Shown here: piece after piece, positions 44,460 to 53,397 of the stretch
Position numbering within the stretch: the first letter of the stretch is position 1
How the letters are laid out: every line of letters starts with the position of its first letter
Source of the DNA: Cellulomonas humilata
Lineage (GTDB): Bacteria; Actinomycetota; Actinomycetes; Actinomycetales; Cellulomonadaceae
Assembly (NCBI RefSeq): GCF_013359775.1
Contig: NZ_JABMCI010000048.1
Location: forward strand, 18,428 to 82,427
Length of the DNA: 64,000 bases
Direction: 5' to 3'
Notes under the pieces: generated by a model
Databases searched by the model: none
Told to the model about the DNA's origin: nothing
What the model saw: the letters and a program-made list of their open reading frames with translations, nothing else
Made by a program: the position numbers and the translations under genes

Positions 44460-45977
44460 TCAGTCCAGCCCCAGCACGAGCGCGGGGCCGCGCCCCGTCG
44501 GACCGACCACCGTCGCCTCGACGCCCGGGTGGTGCGCGGCGAGATGGTCGACGAGGCCGTCCACGAGCCCGTCGCCCGGCGCGCCCTGCAGGAGCACGGT
44601 CAGGCTCTCCGCCGGCACCGGTCGTGGGGCGCCCACGAGGGCGTCGACGGCGTCGCTCACGGTGCGCGTGGAGGCGACCTCGACCGCGTGCACGTCCAGG
44701 CGGGCCAGCGCCGCGCGGGCCGCAGCGCAGCCCTGCGCGGTCGGACCCGCACCCGCGAGCGCCAAGGAGGCGACCACCGCACGCAGCTCGTCGGTCGCGC
44801 CGAGGCGCTCGATCACGGTACCCGGGGCGGCCAGCGCGGCGACCTCGTCCGGTGTCGCCCCGCTGCCCGGCAGCAGGACGACGTGCGTCGCGCCCGTGTC
44901 GGTGACGGCCCGCTCCAGGTGGACCGACCGCACGGGCGCCTCCGGGCACCGGACCAGGACGACCGCCCCGGACGACGCGTACCAGGCCGCCAGGTCAGGC
45001 GCGGCGGTGCACGCCACGACACCCCACCTCTCGAGCCCGTCCGCGCGGCCGGTCAGGGCCGAGCCGCCCGCGTGCGCCCCGGCGAGGAGCCGGACCAGGA
45101 CCTGCTCCCGACGCCCGAGCTCGGCACCGGCGATCGCTGCGGCGGGGTCGTCCGTGTGCACGTGGACGTGCCACCACCCGTCCCCGCCGACGACGGCCAC
45201 CGAGTCCCCGACGTCCCCCATCCGCCGGCGCAGCTCGGCGCCGGTGTCGGTCACGGGATGCTCGTCGCTGACCAGGAGCATCACCTCGAACGCGCCGCCG
45301 GTCAGCTCCGCGGACGTGTGGTGCGCGCCGCGTGTCGGGAGCCAGTCGAGCGGGACCTGCACCGGCCGCTCGTCGGACACCGCACGGGCGAGCGCGTCCA
45401 GCACGACGAGCAGAGCGCAGGCCCCGGCGTCCAGGACGTGGGCCGCGCGGAGCACGGGGTGTGCGGCGCTGATCCGACCGAGCGCGCGCAGAGCCTCCGC
45501 GACCGCCTCCGCGAGCATCGTCGGGAGGTCGGCACCCGCGTCCGCGGCGGTGGCTGCGGCGCTGGACACGACGTCGGCCAGCGTCAGGACCGTGCCCTCC
45601 TGCGGCTCGACGGTCGCCTCCCGGGCAGCCCGCCCCGCCACCGCCAGGCAGTGGGCGACCTCGCGGGCACCCGCCTGTGCGGGCAGCGAGCGCGCGAACC
45701 CGGTGAGGTACTGGCTGACGATGACGCCGGAGTTCCCTCGCGCGGCCAGCAGCGCGCCGCGACCGAACGCGCGGGCCACCTCCGCCGGCGTCGCGCCCTG
45801 CGGGACCAGCCCGACCGCGTCCACCCCGCCGATGACGGTGAGCAGGACGTTCGTGCCGGTGTCGGAGTCCGCCACCGGGAACACGTTCACGGCGTCGATG
45901 CGGTCCCGTGCCTCGTCCAGCGCGGAGCGTGCCGCGTGCGCCCAGTCGCGCACCGCCACGGCCTCGAGCTGGTCCAC
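44460..45977 (-). CDS. DAK2/DegV-type protein (FakA/YloV-like)
   Basis: 505 residues, GTG behind GGAGGTG. N-terminal DhaL (DAK2) domain with the metal/ATP motif NVFPVADSDTGTN and GNSGVIVSQYLTGFA; C-terminal part (about 230-505) of the YloV kind. In Firmicutes such proteins are fatty-acid kinases working with a DegV-type FakB. The thiL/recG neighbourhood matches Mycobacterium. Substrate here untested. Confidence 0.85.
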   Translation of the reverse strand: MDQLEAVAVRDWAHAARSALDEARDRIDAVNVFPVADSDTGTNVLLTVIGGVDAVGLVPQGATPAEVARAFGRGALLAARGNSGVIVSQYLTGFARSLPAQAGAREVAHCLAVAGRAAREATVEPQEGTVLTLADVVSSAAATAADAGADLPTMLAEAVAEALRALGRISAAHPVLRAAHVLDAGACALLVVLDALARAVSDERPVQVPLDWLPTRGAHHTSAELTGGAFEVMLLVSDEHPVTDTGAELRRRMGDVGDSVAVVGGDGWWHVHVHTDDPAAAIAGAELGRREQVLVRLLAGAHAGGSALTGRADGLERWGVVACTAAPDLAAWYASSGAVVLVRCPEAPVRSVHLERAVTDTGATHVVLLPGSGATPDEVAALAAPGTVIERLGATDELRAVVASLALAGAGPTAQGCAAARAALARLDVHAVEVASTRTVSDAVDALVGAPRPVPAESLTVLLQGAPGDGLVDGLVDHLAAHHPGVEATVVGPTGRGPALVLGLD

Positions 45978-46067
45978 CGCACCTCCGTCGTCCCGGATCA
46001 CCCACCACGCCGGCAGGCGCTCCCGCCTCCCTCGACGGGGCACCACCCTGCCTCATCCCACCCACAT

Positions 46068-46096
46068 TTGGGCCGACGTGCCCGATGGGCTAGTCT
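46068..46096 (+). promoter_or_regulatory. Promoter of rpmB
   Basis: TTGGGC, 17 bp, TAGTCT. Predicted start near 46103, leaving a leader of about 153 nt before the rpmB GTG. Confidence 0.55.
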
Positions 46097-46105
46097 TGAC
46101 CGGTT

Positions 46106-46135
46106 GCCCGGCCTCGCTGGGCACTGGTGGTGCCC
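46106..46135 (+). ncRNA. Mutually exclusive hairpins in rpmB leader
   Basis: Two stems compete for GGGC at 46119-46122: GCCC 46106-46109 upstream, or GTGCCC 46130-46135 downstream (GGGCAC-TGGTG-GTGCCC). This is right at the 5' end of the predicted transcript. Could be autoregulatory; speculative. Confidence 0.25.
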
Positions 46136-46255
46136 GGTGGCGGCCCCCGAATCCTTGACCGGAAACGGTACGGAGACGGTGTCGCTCGTGCGCCCCGACC
46201 CATGACTTCGCCGCACACGCGGCTCATGATCCGCAAAGAGCAACAGGAGAAGACC

Positions 46256-46447
46256 GTGGCTGCCAACTGCGACGTCTGCGCCAAGGGCCCGAGCTTCGGG
46301 CACAGCATCTCGCACTCGCACGTGCGCACGAAGCGGCGCTGGAACCCGAACATCCAGCGCGTGCGTGCCGTCGTCGCGGGGACGCCCAAGCGTCTCAACG
46401 TGTGCACGTCGTGCCTGAAGGCCGGCAAGGTGCAGCGCGCCATCTGA
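46256..46447 (+). CDS. rpmB: 50S ribosomal protein L28
   Basis: 63 residues from GTG 46256 with AGGAGAAG upstream: MAANCDVCAKGPSFGHSISH. Zinc-binding form with CDVC and CTSC pairs. Divergent from the DAK protein gene, followed directly by a strong terminator. Confidence 0.96.
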   Translation: MAANCDVCAKGPSFGHSISHSHVRTKRRWNPNIQRVRAVVAGTPKRLNVCTSCLKAGKVQRAI

Positions 46448-46463
46448 CGTCACCAGACGTTCT

Positions 46464-46499
46464 CGAAGGCCCGTGAGGTTGTCACCTCACGGGCCTTCG
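46464..46499 (+). terminator. Terminator of rpmB
   Basis: Perfect 16-bp stem (CGAAGGCCCGTGAGGT and complement), 4-nt loop, 16 nt after the stop. Confidence 0.85.
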
Positions 46500-46519
46500 C
46501 CATGCCCGGTACGTATGGC

Positions 46520-47056
46520 ATGGTGACCTCCATGGTCGAGCAGCTGGACGAGGTGACGATCCGGATCGCCACCGAGGGGGACGCCGCAGACATCGCTCGG
46601 GTGCACGTGCGGTCGTGGCAGGAGGCGTACGCGGGCATCGTGCCCGACGCGTACCTGGCCTCACTGGACGCGGACGCGCGCGTCGCGCAGTGGCGCACGT
46701 ACCTGCGGGAGGGGCCGCGCGAGGAGATCCGCACCTGGGTCGCGCTCTCGGGCGACCACATCATCGGGTTCGTCACCGTCGGGCCCAGCCGCGACGAGGA
46801 CGCCCGGCGCGGTGACCAGGAGATCTTCTCCATCTACCTCGACCCGGGCACCTGGGGCCACGGCGTCGCCCGTGACCTGATGCGCTCCGTGATCGGCGAG
46901 GTCGGGAGTACGACCACGATCACGCTCTGGGTGCTGGCGGACAACGAGCGCGCCCGGCACTTCTACCGCCGGCACGGCTTCCAGGCCGACGGCGTGGAGC
47001 GGTACGACGAGATCGGCGGCGAGAGCCTGCTCGAGGTCCGCTACCGCCGCGGCTGA
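46520..47056 (+). CDS. GNAT-family N-acetyltransferase
   Basis: 178 residues from ATG 46520; ATG 46502 and ATG 46532 are other choices, the first almost inside the terminator stem. Acetyl-CoA site GTWGHGVARDLM (the Q/RxxGxG/A loop), preceded by IFSIYLDP, and LWVLADNERARHFYRRHGF near the end. N-terminal IRIATEGDAADIARVHVRSWQEAY is shared with many GNAT proteins. Substrate unknown. Ends 9 nt before the convergent thiL stop. Confidence 0.85.
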   Translation: MVTSMVEQLDEVTIRIATEGDAADIARVHVRSWQEAYAGIVPDAYLASLDADARVAQWRTYLREGPREEIRTWVALSGDHIIGFVTVGPSRDEDARRGDQEIFSIYLDPGTWGHGVARDLMRSVIGEVGSTTTITLWVLADNERARHFYRRHGFQADGVERYDEIGGESLLEVRYRRG

Positions 47057-47065
47057 CAGACCGGC

Positions 47066-48052
47066 TCAGCCGGCGAAGTGGTCCCAACCGGACCGGGCAG
47101 GGGCCGGTACGCCGTCGACGCGGACGGTGCCCTCCCCCGCCGCGACCACCCGCCCGACAGCGCGGAACGGCTCCGGCAGCACCGAGCCGGCCGGGAACGT
47201 GGCCAGCAGGCCGTGGTCCTCACCCCCGTCCAGCACCCAGCGCTCGGCCACGACCCCGAGCACACCCGCGACGGCCCGCAGCCGCTCCAGGTCGCCCGTG
47301 AACGCCGCGGAGTCCAGCTCGACCCCGACGCCGCTGGCCCGCGCGAGGCGGCCCGCGTCCCGCAGCATCCCGTCGGACACGTCGAGCATCGCCGTCGCGC
47401 CGGCGGCCGCGGCGGCAGGACCGGCACCCAGCGGGGCCACGGGCCGCAGGTGCGCACCCACGAGCTCCCGGTCCAGCTCGGTGCGACCGGCATGCAGGAG
47501 GGCGAGGCCGGCCGCCGACCAGCCGGCCACCCCGGCGTGGGCCACCACGTCGCCCGGACGCGCACCCGAGCGCAGCACCGGTGCCCGGCCGCCGAGGTCT
47601 CCGTGCGCGGTGACGGCGACGACGACGACCGGTCCCCCGGACAGGTCACCGCCCACGACGCCCACGCCGAGCGGCTCGCACTCGGCGGCGAGCCCGCGCG
47701 CGAGGCCCTCGACCCACGACGCCGGGAGGTCGCCCGGGATCACCAGGGCGACCACCAGGCTGGTGGGTCGCGCGCCCATCGCGGCCACGTCCGCCAGGTT
47801 CTGCACCGCCGCGCGCCGGCCCACGTCCTCCCCCGAGGACCACGCCCGCCGGAAGTGCCGGTCCTCGACCAGCACGTCGGTGGTGACCACGAACCGGCCG
47901 TCGCGCGCGGACACGACCGCGGCGTCGTCGCCGGGTGCCAGCTCGGTGTCGTCGCCGAGGGGCAGCAGGGGGAAGATGCGGGCCAGGAGCCCGTCCTCGG
48001 ACAGGTCCGACACGAGGGGGCCGTCGGAGGGTGCGGGGATGTCGCCGGTCAC
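47066..48052 (-). CDS. thiL: Thiamine-monophosphate kinase
   Basis: 328 residues. Last step of thiamine diphosphate synthesis. PurM-like fold with LPLGDDTELAPGDDAAVV, VTTDVLVEDRHFRRAW, ADVAAMGA and VGGDLSGG. GTG 48052 has TACCGT ending exactly 6 nt before it, so it is probably leaderless. No thiamine riboswitch seen upstream. Confidence 0.93.
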   Translation of the reverse strand: MTGDIPAPSDGPLVSDLSEDGLLARIFPLLPLGDDTELAPGDDAAVVSARDGRFVVTTDVLVEDRHFRRAWSSGEDVGRRAAVQNLADVAAMGARPTSLVVALVIPGDLPASWVEGLARGLAAECEPLGVGVVGGDLSGGPVVVVAVTAHGDLGGRAPVLRSGARPGDVVAHAGVAGWSAAGLALLHAGRTELDRELVGAHLRPVAPLGAGPAAAAAGATAMLDVSDGMLRDAGRLARASGVGVELDSAAFTGDLERLRAVAGVLGVVAERWVLDGGEDHGLLATFPAGSVLPEPFRAVGRVVAAGEGTVRVDGVPAPARSGWDHFAG

Positions 48053-48058
48053 CCGGAC

Positions 48059-48064
48059 ACGGTA
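48059..48064 (-). promoter_or_regulatory. Leaderless -10 of thiL
   Basis: TACCGT on the - strand, 6 nt before GTG 48052. Confidence 0.5.
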
Positions 48065-48087
48065 GAGGGTCGGCAGGTCGCACGGGC

Positions 48088-48093
48088 TACGGT
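48088..48093 (+). promoter_or_regulatory. Leaderless -10 of DUF3515 gene
   Basis: TACGGT, 6 nt before GTG 48100. Divergent from the thiL -10 only 23 nt away. Confidence 0.5.
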
Positions 48094-48099
48094 GGGCCG

Positions 48100-48579
48100 G
48101 TGCCCCGGATCCGCCGACGACTGCTCCTGATCGCCTCGGTGGCCGGCATCGCCGCTCTGGCGGGCTGCGCGAGCGTGGTCCCCGTGGACGTGGCGCCGTA
48201 CGCGACCGACCCGCAGTGCGCGAGCGTCGTGCTCGCGATGCCCGACTCGCTCGGCGACGGTCTGCCTCAGCGCGACACCAACGCGCAGGCGACCACCGCC
48301 TGGGGCGACGCGAGCGCGCCCGTGGTCCTGCGGTGCGGGGTCGAGCCGCTGGGCCCGACGACCGAGCACTGCCAGAGCGTCGAGACGCCCGGCGGTCCCC
48401 GCGTCGACTGGGTCGTCGTCGAGGGCGAGGACGGCGGCTGGACGTTCACCACCTACGGCCGCGAGCCCGCTGTCGAGCTGCACGTGCCGGCCGAGGTCGC
48501 CGACGAGCGCTCGACCGCGTTCGTCGACCAGCTGGGCCCGGCAGTCGCCCTGACGGAGCCGACCCGCTCCTGCGTGTAG
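48100..48579 (+). CDS. DUF3515 lipoprotein
   Basis: 159 residues. Signal peptide RRRLLLIASVAGIAALAGC with lipobox LAGC, so lipid-anchored. DUF3515 marks: CASVVLAMPDSLGDGLPQR, PVVLRCGVEPLGPTTEHC, VDWVVVEGEDGGWTFTTYGREPAVELHVP read in parts. Function unknown; the family keeps company with ddl and thiL across actinobacteria, so an envelope role is likely. Confidence 0.88.
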   Translation: MPRIRRRLLLIASVAGIAALAGCASVVPVDVAPYATDPQCASVVLAMPDSLGDGLPQRDTNAQATTAWGDASAPVVLRCGVEPLGPTTEHCQSVETPGGPRVDWVVVEGEDGGWTFTTYGREPAVELHVPAEVADERSTAFVDQLGPAVALTEPTRSCV

Positions 48580-48583
48580 GCGG

Positions 48584-49663
48584 TCAGCGCCCGTACTGCG
48601 CGGCCACCGGGCAGTCGAACGCCGCACGGTCCGCGAGCCCGACCCGGTTGAGGTACTCGACGATGATCCGGTAGGACCGGAAGAAGCCGACCTCGGTGTA
48701 CTTCACGCCGAGCTGCTCGCAGTAGTCGCGCACCACCGGCTGCACGCGCTTGAGGTTGGGGCGCGGCATGCTCGGGAACAGGTGGTGCTCGACCTGGTAG
48801 TTCAGGCCGCCCATCACGAAGTCGACTGCGACGCCGCCCTTGATGTTGCGGGAGGTGATCACCTGCCGGCGCAGGAAGTCGACCTTCATGCCGGCGGGGA
48901 TGATCGGCATGCCCTTGTGGTTGGGCGCGAAGGAGCCGCCGAGCATGACGCCGAAGAGGGCCATCTGGACACCGATGAACGCGGCGGCCTTGCCGGGCGG
49001 GAGCAGCCAGAACAGGACACCCACGTACACGACCAGCCGGGTGATCACGATCGGGGCCTCGACCCAGCGGTGCGGCACCGTCCCCTTGGCCAGCAGCAGA
49101 CGGACGCTCGACACGTGCAGGCTCAGGCCCTCGAGCATGAGCAGGGGGAAGAAGAACCAGCCCTGGTTGCGGCCGAACCACGCGCGGAACCCGGAGTGCT
49201 CGGCCAGCGCGTCCGCGGTCCAGACGACCACGCCCGGCGCGATGTCCGGGTCGGTGCCCTGCTGGTTGGGCGAGGCGTGGTGCCGGTTGTGCTTGTTGCG
49301 CCACCAGGTGTGGCTCAGGCCGGCGAAGCCGCCGGCAAGGATGCGCGAGGTCCAGTCGTTCCAGGCGGTGGACTCGAAGATCTGCCGGTGCGCGCTGTCG
49401 TGCCCGAGGAACGCGACCTGCGTGAGGACGACGGCGAGGGCGGCGGCGACGGCCAGCTGCCACCAGGAGTTGCCCACGAGCACGACGGCCACCCAGATGC
49501 CCGCGAACGCCAGGACGACGGCGACGAGGCGCGTCCAGTAGTAGCCGTAGCGGCGCTTCATCAGGCCGGAGTCGCGCACGTAGGTGGCGAGGGCCGTGTA
49601 GTCCTGGGCGTTCCCTGCCGCGCGCGCCGGGGCGACGGGCAGCGGGGACACGGCGGCGCTCAT
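48584..49663 (-). CDS. Acyl-lipid fatty acid desaturase
   Basis: 359 residues. Membrane di-iron enzyme with the three histidine boxes HDSAH, HNRHH and QVEHH, four main membrane segments, and VDFVMGGLNYQVEHHLFPSM near the end. The QxxHH third box is typical of front-end (delta-5/6-like) desaturases, but without a fused cytochrome b5 domain. ATG 49663 has no clear ribosome site. Probably adjusts membrane fluidity. It interrupts the thiL-DUF3515-ddl order. Confidence 0.92.
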   Translation of the reverse strand: MSAAVSPLPVAPARAAGNAQDYTALATYVRDSGLMKRRYGYYWTRLVAVVLAFAGIWVAVVLVGNSWWQLAVAAALAVVLTQVAFLGHDSAHRQIFESTAWNDWTSRILAGGFAGLSHTWWRNKHNRHHASPNQQGTDPDIAPGVVVWTADALAEHSGFRAWFGRNQGWFFFPLLMLEGLSLHVSSVRLLLAKGTVPHRWVEAPIVITRLVVYVGVLFWLLPPGKAAAFIGVQMALFGVMLGGSFAPNHKGMPIIPAGMKVDFLRRQVITSRNIKGGVAVDFVMGGLNYQVEHHLFPSMPRPNLKRVQPVVRDYCEQLGVKYTEVGFFRSYRIIVEYLNRVGLADRAAFDCPVAAQYGR

Positions 49664-49908
49664 GCGGGGCTGCCGGGAACGGAGGACGTGGCGGCGTGGA
49701 GGGCACCCATGACGGTCACTACCGATCTGCGGAGAGCCGTCACTGCGTGTCGGCCTGGCGTCGCACCCGCGGTCTGGAGTGCGGTGGGGCGCCGGCACGG
49801 CGTCCCGACGGTGATGGGGACGACTGGCGGCCACGACCTCGGCGTCGCCGACCGATCCATCACGATGGGGCGAAGCGTAACCCGCGCGGCTGTCGTCGGC
49901 CTCACAGC

Positions 49909-51078
49909 TCAGCGCAGCCCGGTGGGTCGGGCGAGCGCGAGGCGCAGGAGCTCGTCGACGAGCTCGGCGTAGCTCACCCCGGACGCCTGCCACATGCGGG
50001 GGTACATCGAGTAGGGCGTGAACCCGGGCATCGTGTTGATCTCGTTGACCACGACACCGCCGTCGGGCGTGACGAACACGTCGACGCGCGCGAGCCCCTC
50101 GCACCCCACGGCCTCGAACGTGCGCACCGCGACGTCCCGGACCGCCTCGACGATCCCGACGGGCAGGTCCGCAGGGCAGGCGAGCGTGACGCCGGCCTCG
50201 TCCAGGTACTTGGCCTCGAAGTCGTAGAAGTCGTGCCGCGGGTCCGTCACGACGATCTCGCCCGGCAGGGAGGCTCGGGCCCGCTCGCCGTCGTGACCAC
50301 CCAGGACCCCGCACTCGATCTCGCGGCCGAGGATCGCCGCCTCGACGATGACCTTGGGATCGTGCACCTGGGCCGCCGCGATCGCCGCCGGCAGGTCCGC
50401 CAGGTCCGTGACCCGGGAGATGCCGAGGCTGGACCCGGCGCGCGCGGGCTTGACGAACAGCGGGAGCCCGAGCTCCGCGATCCGCGCGGTCACCCCTTCC
50501 GGGTTGCGGTCCAGCTCACCGGGGAGCACCACGCGGAACGGTCCGACCGGCAGGTCGTGGCCCGCCAGCACCAGCTTCATCATGTGCTTGTCCATGCCGA
50601 CCGCGGAGGCGAGCACGCCCGCTCCCACGTAGCGCACGTCGGCCAGCTCGAGCAGGCCCTGGAGCGTGCCGTCCTCGCCGAACGGGCCGTGCAGCAGCGG
50701 GAAGACCACGTCGACCTCGCCGAGCACCCGGGGCAGGCGGCCGGCCTCGAGCACCTGCACGTCGCGGTCGTCGACGGCCTGCGGGAGCAGCACGTGCGCG
50801 GCGGTGTCCTCCACCTGCGGCAGGTGGCCGTCGACGATCGCCCAGCGGTCGGGGTCGTCGTCCGCGAGCACCCAGCGACCCGCCGGGGTGATCCCGACGG
50901 CGAGCACGTCGTAGCGGTCCCGGTCGATGGCGCGGAGCACCCCGCCTGCGGTCGCGCAGCTGATCGCGTGCTCGCCGGAGCGCCCGCCGAACAGGACCAT
51001 CACGCGCGGGCGGCGGCCCGTCGAGGGCGTCGGCGCAGAGGTGTCGTCGTGGCCCGAGGGCTGGGAGGTGGCGTCCAT
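49909..51078 (-). CDS. ddl: D-alanine--D-alanine ligase
   Basis: 389 residues, with a Ser/Thr/Pro-rich N-terminal extension of about 25 residues. ATP-grasp enzyme for peptidoglycan: VLFGGRSGEHAIS, LHGPFGEDGTLQG, FVKPARAGSSLGIS, and ARVDVF...NEINTMPGFTPYSMYP. The Phe-Tyr region YDFEAKY is of the D-Ala-D-Ala kind. A TAGGGT hexamer ends 8 nt before ATG 51078. Confidence 0.94.
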   Translation of the reverse strand: MDATSQPSGHDDTSAPTPSTGRRPRVMVLFGGRSGEHAISCATAGGVLRAIDRDRYDVLAVGITPAGRWVLADDDPDRWAIVDGHLPQVEDTAAHVLLPQAVDDRDVQVLEAGRLPRVLGEVDVVFPLLHGPFGEDGTLQGLLELADVRYVGAGVLASAVGMDKHMMKLVLAGHDLPVGPFRVVLPGELDRNPEGVTARIAELGLPLFVKPARAGSSLGISRVTDLADLPAAIAAAQVHDPKVIVEAAILGREIECGVLGGHDGERARASLPGEIVVTDPRHDFYDFEAKYLDEAGVTLACPADLPVGIVEAVRDVAVRTFEAVGCEGLARVDVFVTPDGGVVVNEINTMPGFTPYSMYPRMWQASGVSYAELVDELLRLALARPTGLR

Positions 51079-51086
51079 CGCGCCCG

Positions 51087-51092
51087 ACCCTA
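51087..51092 (-). promoter_or_regulatory. Candidate -10 of ddl
   Basis: TAGGGT on the - strand, 8 nt before ATG 51078; leader of zero to two nucleotides. Confidence 0.4.
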
Positions 51093-51172
51093 CCTGGCGA
51101 CGAGGCCGGGTCCGGGCTCGTTCCGCGTCCTGCCGAGGATCCGTGGGCCGACCCACGCAGGCGGGCGGCGGG

Positions 51173-51178
51173 TACCCT
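51173..51178 (+). promoter_or_regulatory. Leaderless -10 of the trans-sulfuration gene
   Basis: TACCCT, 6 nt before GTG 51185. Confidence 0.5.
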
Positions 51179-51184
51179 GCGGCG

Positions 51185-52348
51185 GTGACCTCGCAGAGCC
51201 ACCCGCACGCTGCCGACGCCCTGTCCCCCGCGACGCTCGTGGTCGCGGCCGGCCGCCCGGAGCGCACGCAGGGCGCCCCCGTGAACCCTCCCGTGATCCT
51301 CTCGTCCACCTTCGTCTCGCAGGGCGTCCCGGGAGCGGGCGAGCCGCTCTACGGCCGGATGGACGCGGCGACGTGGCACCCGTTCGAGGAGACGCTCGGC
51401 ACCCTGGAGGGCTCGGTCCACCCGGCGCTCGTCTACGCGTCAGGCATGGCAGCCATCGCCGCCGCGCTGTCCCTCGTGCCCCCCGGCGGTCGGCTCGTCC
51501 TGCCGCGGCACGCCTACCAGGTGACGCTCGGCTACGCCCAGGACCTGCGCGACCGCCTGGGCATCGACGTGACGCTGGTCGACATCGCCGACACGGACGC
51601 CGTGGTCACCGCCGTGCGCGAGCCGCGGGCCGCCTCGATGCTCTGGATTGAGACGCCGACCAACCCCATGCTCGAGGTCGCCGACCTGCCGGTGCTGGTC
51701 GAGGCCGCGCACGCCGCCGGAGCCCTCGTCGGCGTCGACAACACGTTCGCCACCCCCCTGGTCCAGCGGCCGTTCGAGCACGGCGCGGACGTGGTGGTGC
51801 ACTCGGTCACCAAGTACCTCGCCGGGCACACCGACGTCGTGCTCGGGGCAGCCCTGGCGGACGACGACGACCTGCACGCCCGCCTGCACGCCTACCGGAC
51901 GCTGCACGGCTCGATCGCCGGCCCGTTCGAGGTCTGGCTCGCGCTGCGCGGTCTGCGCACCCTGGCGCTGCGGGTCGAGCGCGCCCAGGCGAACGCCGCG
52001 GAGCTGGCCCGGCGCCTGGCCGAGCACCCGGCGGTCGCGGAGGTCCGGCACCCGAGCCTGCCGGCCGATCCCGGCCACGAGCGGGCTGCGCGGCTGATGG
52101 ACGGCTTCGGGGCGATCCTCGGGCTGCGTCCGCACGGCGGACCGGACGCGGCGGACGCGCTCGTCGCCGCGTTGCGGCTCTGGGTGCCTGCCACGAGCCT
52201 GGGCGGGGTGGAGTCGACGCTCGAGCGCCGTCGCCGGTTCGCCACCGAGTCGCTCACCGTGCCGGAGGACCTGCTGCGCATGTCGGTCGGCATCGAGGAC
52301 GTCGAGGACCTCTGGCGGGACCTGGCGCAGGCGCTGGACTCGCTCTAG
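51185..52348 (+). CDS. Cystathionine gamma-synthase/lyase-like PLP enzyme
   Basis: 387 residues of the Cys/Met-metabolism PLP family. [55 protein letters not shown] and PLP lysine in [11 protein letters not shown]-terminal [10 protein letters not shown]. It makes cystathionine from acyl-homoserine plus cysteine, or cleaves it; sequence alone does not decide, and the YGRMDAATW site differs from the usual YSRxxNPT. GTG 51185 is probably leaderless. The TAG stop shares CTAG with gpsA. Confidence 0.85.
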   Translation: MTSQSHPHAADALSPATLVVAAGRPERTQGAPVNPPVILSSTFVSQGVPGAGEPLYGRMDAATWHPFEETLGTLEGSVHPALVYASGMAAIAAALSLVPPGGRLVLPRHAYQVTLGYAQDLRDRLGIDVTLVDIADTDAVVTAVREPRAASMLWIETPTNPMLEVADLPVLVEAAHAAGALVGVDNTFATPLVQRPFEHGADVVVHSVTKYLAGHTDVVLGAALADDDDLHARLHAYRTLHGSIAGPFEVWLALRGLRTLALRVERAQANAAELARRLAEHPAVAEVRHPSLPADPGHERAARLMDGFGAILGLRPHGGPDAADALVAALRLWVPATSLGGVESTLERRRRFATESLTVPEDLLRMSVGIEDVEDLWRDLAQALDSL

Positions 52349-53397
52349 GCCCCTTCGGCCTTGTGCGGCCGCGCCAGGAGCAGCGGAGCCAGCTGGTCCA
52401 CCGGCAGCCCCTCGTGCAGCACGCGCACGACGGCGGACGTGATCGGCATCTCGACGCCCAGGGTCGTGGCGAGCTCCAGCACCGACCGGCACGACTTGAC
52501 GCCCTCCGCGGTGCCGCCCGTGGCGGAGATCGCCTCGTCGAGGGTCATGCCGCGCCCGATGTGGCCGCCGAGGGTGTGGTTGCGCGAGTCGGGCGAGGCG
52601 CAGGTGGCCATGAGGTCCCCGAGGCCGGCCAGGCCCGGGAACGTGTCGGCGTCCGCGCCGAGGGCCAGCCCGAGCCGGGTGATCTCGACGAGCCCCCGCG
52701 TGATGACGGTGGCCATGGTGTTGTACCCGAGGCCACGTCCCTGCGAGATTCCGACCGCGAGCGCGATGACGTTCTTGACGGCCCCGCACAGCTCCACACC
52801 GACGACGTCGTCGTTGGTGTACGGGCGGAAGTAGGCCGAGGCGCACGCCCGGGCGACCAGCTGCGCGGTCGCCTCGCTGGTGGACGCGACGACCGTCGCG
52901 GTGGGCTGGCGGTGGGCGATCTCGAGTGCGAGGTTCGGCCCGGAGACCACCGCGATGCGGTCCGCCGGGATCCCCAGCGCCTCGGCGACGACCTCGCTCA
53001 TGCGGCGGTCCGTCGACAGCTCGACGCCCTTCATCAGCGAGACCGCCACGGCGTGCCCGGCGACGGCGTCGGCCAGCGGGGCGAGCGTGGCGCGCGCGCT
53101 CTGCGACGGGATGGCCACCGCGACGACGTCGGCGCCGGCGAGCACAGCACGCGCGTCGGGTGAGGCCGTGACGCGCGCGGGGAGCTCGACACCGGGCAGG
53201 TACGCCTCGTTGCGGTGCTCGTCGGCGATCTGTCGGCACACCTTCTCGTCCCGGCCCCAGACGGTCACGTCGCAGCCTGCGTCGGCCATCACGGCCGCGA
53301 ACGTGGTGCCCCAGGCCCCGGCGCCCAGCACCGCGGCACGCAGGCGCGGGGAACCGGGCACGTCGGGACGGTCCTGCGCGACCTGGTCCGCCGTCAC
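52345..53397 (-). CDS. gpsA: Glycerol-3-phosphate dehydrogenase [NAD(P)+]
   Basis: 350 residues. LGAGAWGTTFA cofactor motif, VSGPNLALEIAHRQPTATVVAS, catalytic Lys in ELCGAVKNVIALAVGI, and TFPGLAGLGDLMATC. Makes sn-glycerol-3-phosphate for phospholipids, directly upstream in function of the PlsC-like acyltransferase encoded before it. GTGA overlap with plsC. Confidence 0.95.
   Translation of the reverse strand: MTADQVAQDRPDVPGSPRLRAAVLGAGAWGTTFAAVMADAGCDVTVWGRDEKVCRQIADEHRNEAYLPGVELPARVTASPDARAVLAGADVVAVAIPSQSARATLAPLADAVAGHAVAVSLMKGVELSTDRRMSEVVAEALGIPADRIAVVSGPNLALEIAHRQPTATVVASTSEATAQLVARACASAYFRPYTNDDVVGVELCGAVKNVIALAVGISQGRGLGYNTMATVITRGLVEITRLGLALGADADTFPGLAGLGDLMATCASPDSRNHTLGGHIGRGMTLDEAISATGGTAEGVKSCRSVLELATTLGVEMPITSAVVRVLHEGLPVDQLAPLLLARPHKAEGA

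Noticed and set aside
41509..46158. Open + strand frame of over 1500 codons opposite the ABC, recG and DAK genes
   Set aside because: Same artefact; the - strand genes there have full catalytic motifs.
48053..48099. Thiamine riboswitch before thiL
   Set aside because: Only 47 nt separate thiL from the divergent gene and the start is leaderless; no conserved riboswitch core.
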